From positions 25,314-89,313 of the forward strand of contig NZ_FOTY01000012.1 of the NCBI RefSeq assembly GCF_900114715.1: a DNA stretch of 64,000 nt, written 5' to 3'. Below the pieces are notes generated by a model. It saw nothing but the letters and a program-made list of their open reading frames with translations. It was not told where the DNA came from and ran no database searches. Below, in pieces: positions 59,969 to 64,000 of this stretch. Both the position numbers and the translations under genes were made by a program. How positions within the stretch are numbered: the stretch's first letter is position 1; each line of letters begins with the position of its first letter. The stretch is from Salibacterium qingdaonense. Its GTDB lineage: Bacteria > Bacillota > Bacilli > Bacillales > Marinococcaceae.

Positions 59969-61864
59969 TTAGTTATTCATTTCTTCGAGCTCTTCGGCAA
60001 TGATGGAAAGCTCCGTCCAACGTTCCACCGCTTTTTCAATTTCTGTTTCGAGTTCTTTTTGTCTTTCCATCCATTCCTGGGCTTTTTCAAAATCGCTTCC
60101 CGCCTTTTCTATTTGCTCTTCGACGGCTGCTTTTTCCTGTTCCAGTTCATCGATTTTTGCTTCGATGGTTTCCCATTCCTGTTTCTCTTTGTAGGACATT
60201 TTTTTACGTGATGTTTTGGGTTTCTCGTCTGTTTTCGGCTTCGGAGCGGCGGCTGCGGCAGCTTCCGCTTCTTTTCGTTCTTCCATCAACTGTTTATAAT
60301 TGCCCTGATACCGCTCAATGGTTCCATTGTCCTGAAAAACAAGCAGCGCATCCACAACCCGGTCGAGAAAGTAACGATCGTGGGATACGGTTATAACAAC
60401 CCCCGGAAACTGATCCAGGTAATCTTCAAGAACACTTAACGTCTGCGTATCCAGGTCGTTTGTCGGCTCGTCAAGAAACAATACATTCGGCTCTTCCATC
60501 AGTACGCTCAGGAGATACAACCTCCTCCGCTCTCCACCGGACAGCCTGTAAATGTAGTTCCACTGCAGCGGACGCGGGAACAAAAAGCGCTCCAGCATCT
60601 GTTCGGCGGTGATTTCTCTTCCATCGGCCGTTGTAACTATTTCCGCTGTTTCCCGTATAAATTCGATAACTCGTTTATTTTCATCGAGGTCTTCCTGTTC
60701 CTGCGAATAATACCCAATCCGAACCGTAGGGCCGCGTTCGATCCAGCCTTCGTCGGCTTCTGTTTTTCCGGCAAGCACATTCAAAAGTGTTGTCTTACCG
60801 CTCCCGTTTGGTCCCACGATTCCGAGTCTTTCCCCGGGCGTGACAAGGTAATCAAAATGAGAGAAGAGCGTAACGGCACCGTATGCTTTTGAAATCCCTT
60901 CTGCTTCAATCACTTTTTTTCCGAGACGGGTCGATCCGATTGCAAAATCAACATCCTGTTTCTTCTCAGGACCGGACTTATCTTTCATTTCTTCCACCCG
61001 GTCGACACGGGCTTTCTGCTTCGTTCCGCGGGCCTTCGGCTGTTTCCGGAGCCAGGCAAGTTCGGTCCGGAGAATATTCTGTCGTTTGGCTTCCTCCTGT
61101 TCTTCGCGTGCTTCCCGCTCAGCTTTTTGTTTAAGAAACAGTTCATAATTTCCCTCATATACATAAAGATTGCCCTGATCCAGTTCATAGATCCGGTTTG
61201 TCACCCTGTTCAAAAAGTAACGGTCGTGGGTCACAAGAAGAAGGGCACCGTGATAGGAAGACAGGAAATTTTCGAGCCATTCAATCGATTCATTGTCGAG
61301 ATGGTTTGTCGGTTCGTCCATAATCAATAAATCCGCAGGCTGAATCAAGGCTTTGGCAATAGCCACCCTTTTTTTCTGGCCGCCTGACAGTTCCTTTACT
61401 TTCTTCCGGAATGAAGTAATGCCCAGGCGGGTCAGGACCTGTTTTGCCGTCGTGTTCGCTTCCCAGGCCTGCTCGTTATCCATGCTCAGCTGGGCTTTCA
61501 TCAATTTATCCTGAGCTTCTGGACTTTCACTATTCTCTTCCAGTTCGGCAAGCGCCTTCTCATACCGGCGCATCGTTTTCATGACGGCGGATTCACCGTA
61601 GTATATCTGATCGATAACAGTTAATTCTTCTTCCAGCTCCGGTTCCTGTGGAAGATATTCCACCTGCAGGCTGTTGGCATGAATCAACTCCCCCTGTTCC
61701 GGCGATTCAATACCGGCCAGGATTTTCAAAAGAGAAGACTTTCCCGTTCCGTTCACCCCGATCAGGCCGATCCGGTCCTGATTTTCAATAACGAAAGATA
61801 TGTGGTCAAATAACGTTTTTTCCCCGAACGATTGATATAAGTTCTCTGCTCTTAATACACTCAT
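59969..61864 (-). CDS. ABC-F ribosome-associated ATPase (Uup/YfmR type)
   Basis: A 631-residue protein with two ABC domains. Walker A motifs are G-V-N-G-T-G-K-S-S (first) and G-P-N-G-S-G-K-T-T (second), signatures L-S-G-G-Q-K-K and L-S-G-G-E-R-R-R. Between them lies the charged P-site-tRNA-interaction linker, and after about residue 540 a long Glu/Lys coiled coil as in Uup. Such proteins act on stalled ribosomes, not in transport. The start has GGAGG nearby. Confidence 0.92.
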   Translation of the reverse strand: MSVLRAENLYQSFGEKTLFDHISFVIENQDRIGLIGVNGTGKSSLLKILAGIESPEQGELIHANSLQVEYLPQEPELEEELTVIDQIYYGESAVMKTMRRYEKALAELEENSESPEAQDKLMKAQLSMDNEQAWEANTTAKQVLTRLGITSFRKKVKELSGGQKKRVAIAKALIQPADLLIMDEPTNHLDNESIEWLENFLSSYHGALLLVTHDRYFLNRVTNRIYELDQGNLYVYEGNYELFLKQKAEREAREEQEEAKRQNILRTELAWLRKQPKARGTKQKARVDRVEEMKDKSGPEKKQDVDFAIGSTRLGKKVIEAEGISKAYGAVTLFSHFDYLVTPGERLGIVGPNGSGKTTLLNVLAGKTEADEGWIERGPTVRIGYYSQEQEDLDENKRVIEFIRETAEIVTTADGREITAEQMLERFLFPRPLQWNYIYRLSGGERRRLYLLSVLMEEPNVLFLDEPTNDLDTQTLSVLEDYLDQFPGVVITVSHDRYFLDRVVDALLVFQDNGTIERYQGNYKQLMEERKEAEAAAAAAPKPKTDEKPKTSRKKMSYKEKQEWETIEAKIDELEQEKAAVEEQIEKAGSDFEKAQEWMERQKELETEIEKAVERWTELSIIAEELEEMNN

Positions 61865-61962
61865 TCTTCTTCCTCCTTCCGCCCGGCGGGCCTGTGCACT
61901 TTTTCATCATAACATGCGGATGCTTGTTTTCCGAAACAGGGGCGCCACCTGTCTTCTACAGG

Positions 61963-61990
61963 AAAAAAACCGTTCATTATGAACGGTTTT
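61963..61990 (-). terminator. Terminator after the helicase gene
   Basis: AACCGTTCA with its complement around a short loop and a T7 run on the minus strand; it overlaps the helicase stop. Confidence 0.88.
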
Positions 61991-63395
61991 TCGGGCGTGG
62001 TTTCCGTTTGGAACGGTCCATTCGTTTGTTGTTGCTGTTGCTGTTTCCTGGTTTGCCGCCCTTCTTTTGTTTCGGGCGCATCGGTGCTTCTTCTGTCAAC
62101 TGCACCTGCTTTTGTCCCGGCTCACTTGTATTCATACCAATGGCTGCGGCTGCGAGAGTGACCGCATCGTAATCTTCAAGCAATGTACGCGCGGATTGTT
62201 CAAGCTCATCCGGAATCTCTTCTTCCGCCGCTTCCTTCAGCTTATTGACCGCCTGCTGATAACGGCCGTACCTTGCTTCTTCAAGCGTTGGTACATCCTG
62301 TTTCTTCATTTTCTTGTCGATGGTTTTTTCGATGAAACGGAGATGTCCTATTTCTTTAGGGGTGGAGAAGCTGACAGCGGAACCGTCTTTGCCGGCTCTG
62401 CCTGTTCTTCCGATCCGGTGTACATAGCTTTCCGGGTCCTGCGGCAGATCAAAATTGTACACGTGCGTCACATTCTGAACGTCAAGCCCTCTTGCGGCCA
62501 CATCGGTTGCAACAAGAATATCAATCGCACCGCTTTTGAACTGGCGGAGAACTTTGTCGCGCTGCTGCTGCTTTAGATCCCCGTGAATGCCGGCGGCGTC
62601 GTAACCGCGCTGCGTCAGTGCTTCGGACAGCTCGTCGACTCTTCGTTTCGTCCGTCCGAAGATAATCGCAAGGTCCGGGGGAGTGATATCAAGCAGGTGA
62701 CAGAGTGAGTCGAATTTCTGCTTTTCCGGTATCTCCATATAATACTGATCAATGTTGGAGACGGTCATCCCCTTGCTTTTTACTTTTACTTCTTCCGGAT
62801 TCTTCATGAATTTCTGCATGACGTGCTGCAGGCGTTTGGGCATCGTTGCCGAGAAAAGCAGCGTCTGGCGTTCTTCGGAGACCGAACCGAGAATTGTTTC
62901 GATATCTTCAATGAATCCCATGCTCAGCATTTCATCTGCTTCATCGAGAACGACCATATCCATGTGTTCCGGACGGATTGTCTTTCGTCTCATATGGTCC
63001 ATGAAGCGTCCCGGTGTTGCCACAATAATCTGCGGACGCCGCTTCAATGCCTTAATCTGACGGGAAATATCCTGGCCGCCGTACACCGCCTGAGCTTTCA
63101 CACCGATAAACTGTCCAAGTCTGTTCAGCTCTTCGGATACCTGAACCGCAAGTTCCCTTGTCGGTGCCAAAACAAGTCCCTGAGGTGAATTCTCACCGCC
63201 CGCCACTTTTTCAATCAGTGGAATGCCGAATGCTGCTGTCTTTCCTGTCCCTGTCTGAGCCTGTCCTGCTATATCTTGTCCCTGTTTGGCTTTTGGAATG
63301 ACTTCCGCCTGAATCTGTGTGGATTCTTCAAAGCCCATCGCATGAACAGCCTGTAGTATACGGCTGTCAAGCTGCAATTCTGAAAATAATGTCAA
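61977..63395 (-). CDS. cshA: DEAD-box RNA helicase, CshA type
   Basis: A 472-residue helicase with Q-motif F-E-E-S-T-Q-I-Q, motif [16 protein letters not shown] and the H-R-I-G-R-T-G-R motif. A basic C-terminal tail (about 430-472) with K-K-G-G-K-P-G-N is RNA-binding. It matches CshA, the degradosome/cold helicase. The start is TTG at 63395, 10 nt after AAGGAG; upstream in-frame codons have no site. An extended -10 (TGG-TATGAT, 63615-63610) would give a leader of about 210 nt. Confidence 0.9.
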   Translation of the reverse strand: MTLFSELQLDSRILQAVHAMGFEESTQIQAEVIPKAKQGQDIAGQAQTGTGKTAAFGIPLIEKVAGGENSPQGLVLAPTRELAVQVSEELNRLGQFIGVKAQAVYGGQDISRQIKALKRRPQIIVATPGRFMDHMRRKTIRPEHMDMVVLDEADEMLSMGFIEDIETILGSVSEERQTLLFSATMPKRLQHVMQKFMKNPEEVKVKSKGMTVSNIDQYYMEIPEKQKFDSLCHLLDITPPDLAIIFGRTKRRVDELSEALTQRGYDAAGIHGDLKQQQRDKVLRQFKSGAIDILVATDVAARGLDVQNVTHVYNFDLPQDPESYVHRIGRTGRAGKDGSAVSFSTPKEIGHLRFIEKTIDKKMKKQDVPTLEEARYGRYQQAVNKLKEAAEEEIPDELEQSARTLLEDYDAVTLAAAAIGMNTSEPGQKQVQLTEEAPMRPKQKKGGKPGNSNSNNKRMDRSKRKPRPKNRS

Positions 63396-63752
63396 TCTTT
63401 CATTTCTCCTTTTATTTAACGATACAGCTATATTTTTACCGGATGCGTGCAAATGATGCCACATTCACAGCGGAAAAAGCTGCAGCTTCCAGGAATATAC
63501 TTCCAACGACCTAAAAAAACTGCACCCCGGTTTCTTTATAAGGGATACAATTTCTCCAACATGTACGCTATCCTTATGCAAAAACATCGCTACGTTTTAT
63601 TATTATTTTATCATACCACAAATGATCACTTCCCGCTACATCTATATTCTACACGTATGCGTCAAGTTTTTCTCGGTAGCTCTGAAAGACGGCGGCTTCC
63701 AGCCCTTTATCGTTGTACACCGTGAATCTCCTACCGCGCTCCGCTTGGTGGC

Positions 63753-63798
63753 CTCGTTGTATGCCCCGTTTTCTGGCGAAAACAGGCCATACAACGAG
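63753..63798. repeat. Long imperfect hairpin in gene-free DNA at the window end
   Basis: Two 21-nt arms pair at 19 positions around the loop TGGC (arms 63753-63773 and 63778-63798), without a T-run. The stretch 63640-64000 has no intact frame; weak protein-like pieces occur in more than one minus-strand frame. It may be a structured RNA or the edge of a decayed mobile element that continues beyond the window. Confidence 0.5.
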
Positions 63799-64000
63799 GT
63801 CTACGAAAGGCTTTTGACCATGTGCCCCATCGCTGTGGAATGAGCGGTGTGCAGCGCTATGGTTCCGGATATCACTCCGTTGGATTCGCGAACCGGATCT
63901 CGAAGAATGTCGGTCATTCGCACCATGCGGGCCCATTGGCGCTGCTGTCTCACCGATCGTGGCTGATACCGGTTCAGGTACGCCGCCCGCAGGGTTTGAT

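Noticed and set aside
63622..63843. 73-residue plus-strand frame and 95-residue minus-strand frame at the window end
   Set aside because: They overlap over a large hairpin, have no recognisable family or start signals, and are probably by-products of structured DNA.
1..64000. tRNA, rRNA or intact insertion sequence
   Set aside because: No cloverleaf, rRNA core or complete transposase was recognised by eye; a tRNAscan-SE, Rfam and ISfinder run would settle this.

Overview
The window looks like chromosomal core and accessory DNA from an endospore-forming member of the Bacillaceae. PdaA, YtvI, MreBH, SinR/SinI, LplJ, an FbpB-type small protein and the cysH-sat-cysC-siroheme order all point there. 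Several carriers for sodium, glutamate and betaine-type solutes (GltS-type, YuiF-type, NhaP-type, BCCT) would suit a salty or alkaline habitat, but that is inference. No rRNA, tRNA, CRISPR array, prophage or intact insertion sequence was recognised. All functions below are read from sequence motifs and family knowledge; no search was run.

Layout. 0-13 kb: housekeeping and stress genes (AlkA-type glycosylase, PdaA, AbgT and MATE carriers, OsmC, a release-factor-like protein, ferritin-like protein, msrA-msrB, PfpI-type protein, rnhA). 13-21.4 kb: an orphan siderophore-type N-hydroxylase, a YuiF-type carrier, then the minus-strand assimilatory sulfate operon cysH-sat-cysC-cobA/hemD-sirB-sirC. 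21.6-32.3 kb: lplJ, mreBH, a BCCT carrier whose only sensible start codon is ATT, a 32-residue peptide gene, and a five-gene peptide ABC importer with a divergent binding-protein gene. 32.3-43 kb: a cut-down EAL protein, a PD-(D/E)XK nuclease, manA, ytvI, a secreted 3D-domain protein, the selenium-related tRNA enzyme MnmH, an aldehyde dehydrogenase, and a 21-bp-period repeat array upstream of a membrane protein. 43-50.4 kb: GltS-type carrier and a Fur-box-marked iron-siderophore import region with two duplicated binding proteins, a fused double-domain permease and an ATPase. 50.4-54.5 kb: two convergent SinR/SinI modules, a c-di-GMP-I riboswitch before one sinI, a lipid kinase and a Fur-box-marked DUF2325 unit. 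54.6-64 kb: NhaP-type antiporter, a predicted selenoprotein, an orphan dehydroquinate-synthase-II C-terminal domain, Cu/Zn superoxide dismutase, TerC, an ABC-F protein and a CshA-type helicase.

The two most notable findings are these. First, the gene at 56727-57287 encodes a full-length peroxiredoxin-like protein only if an in-frame TGA at 56832 is read as selenocysteine. The TGA sits exactly where the first cysteine of the redox CxxC motif belongs (U-P-Y-C), and a small stem-loop follows it. Second, a class-I c-di-GMP aptamer at about 52337-52455 lies directly before a sinI gene, with a hairpin that would hide the sinI ribosome binding site. This would let c-di-GMP switch on the SinR antagonist. 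A second SinR/SinI pair, in reversed gene order and flanked by perfect palindromes, lies within 1 kb and shares operator-like motifs with the first.
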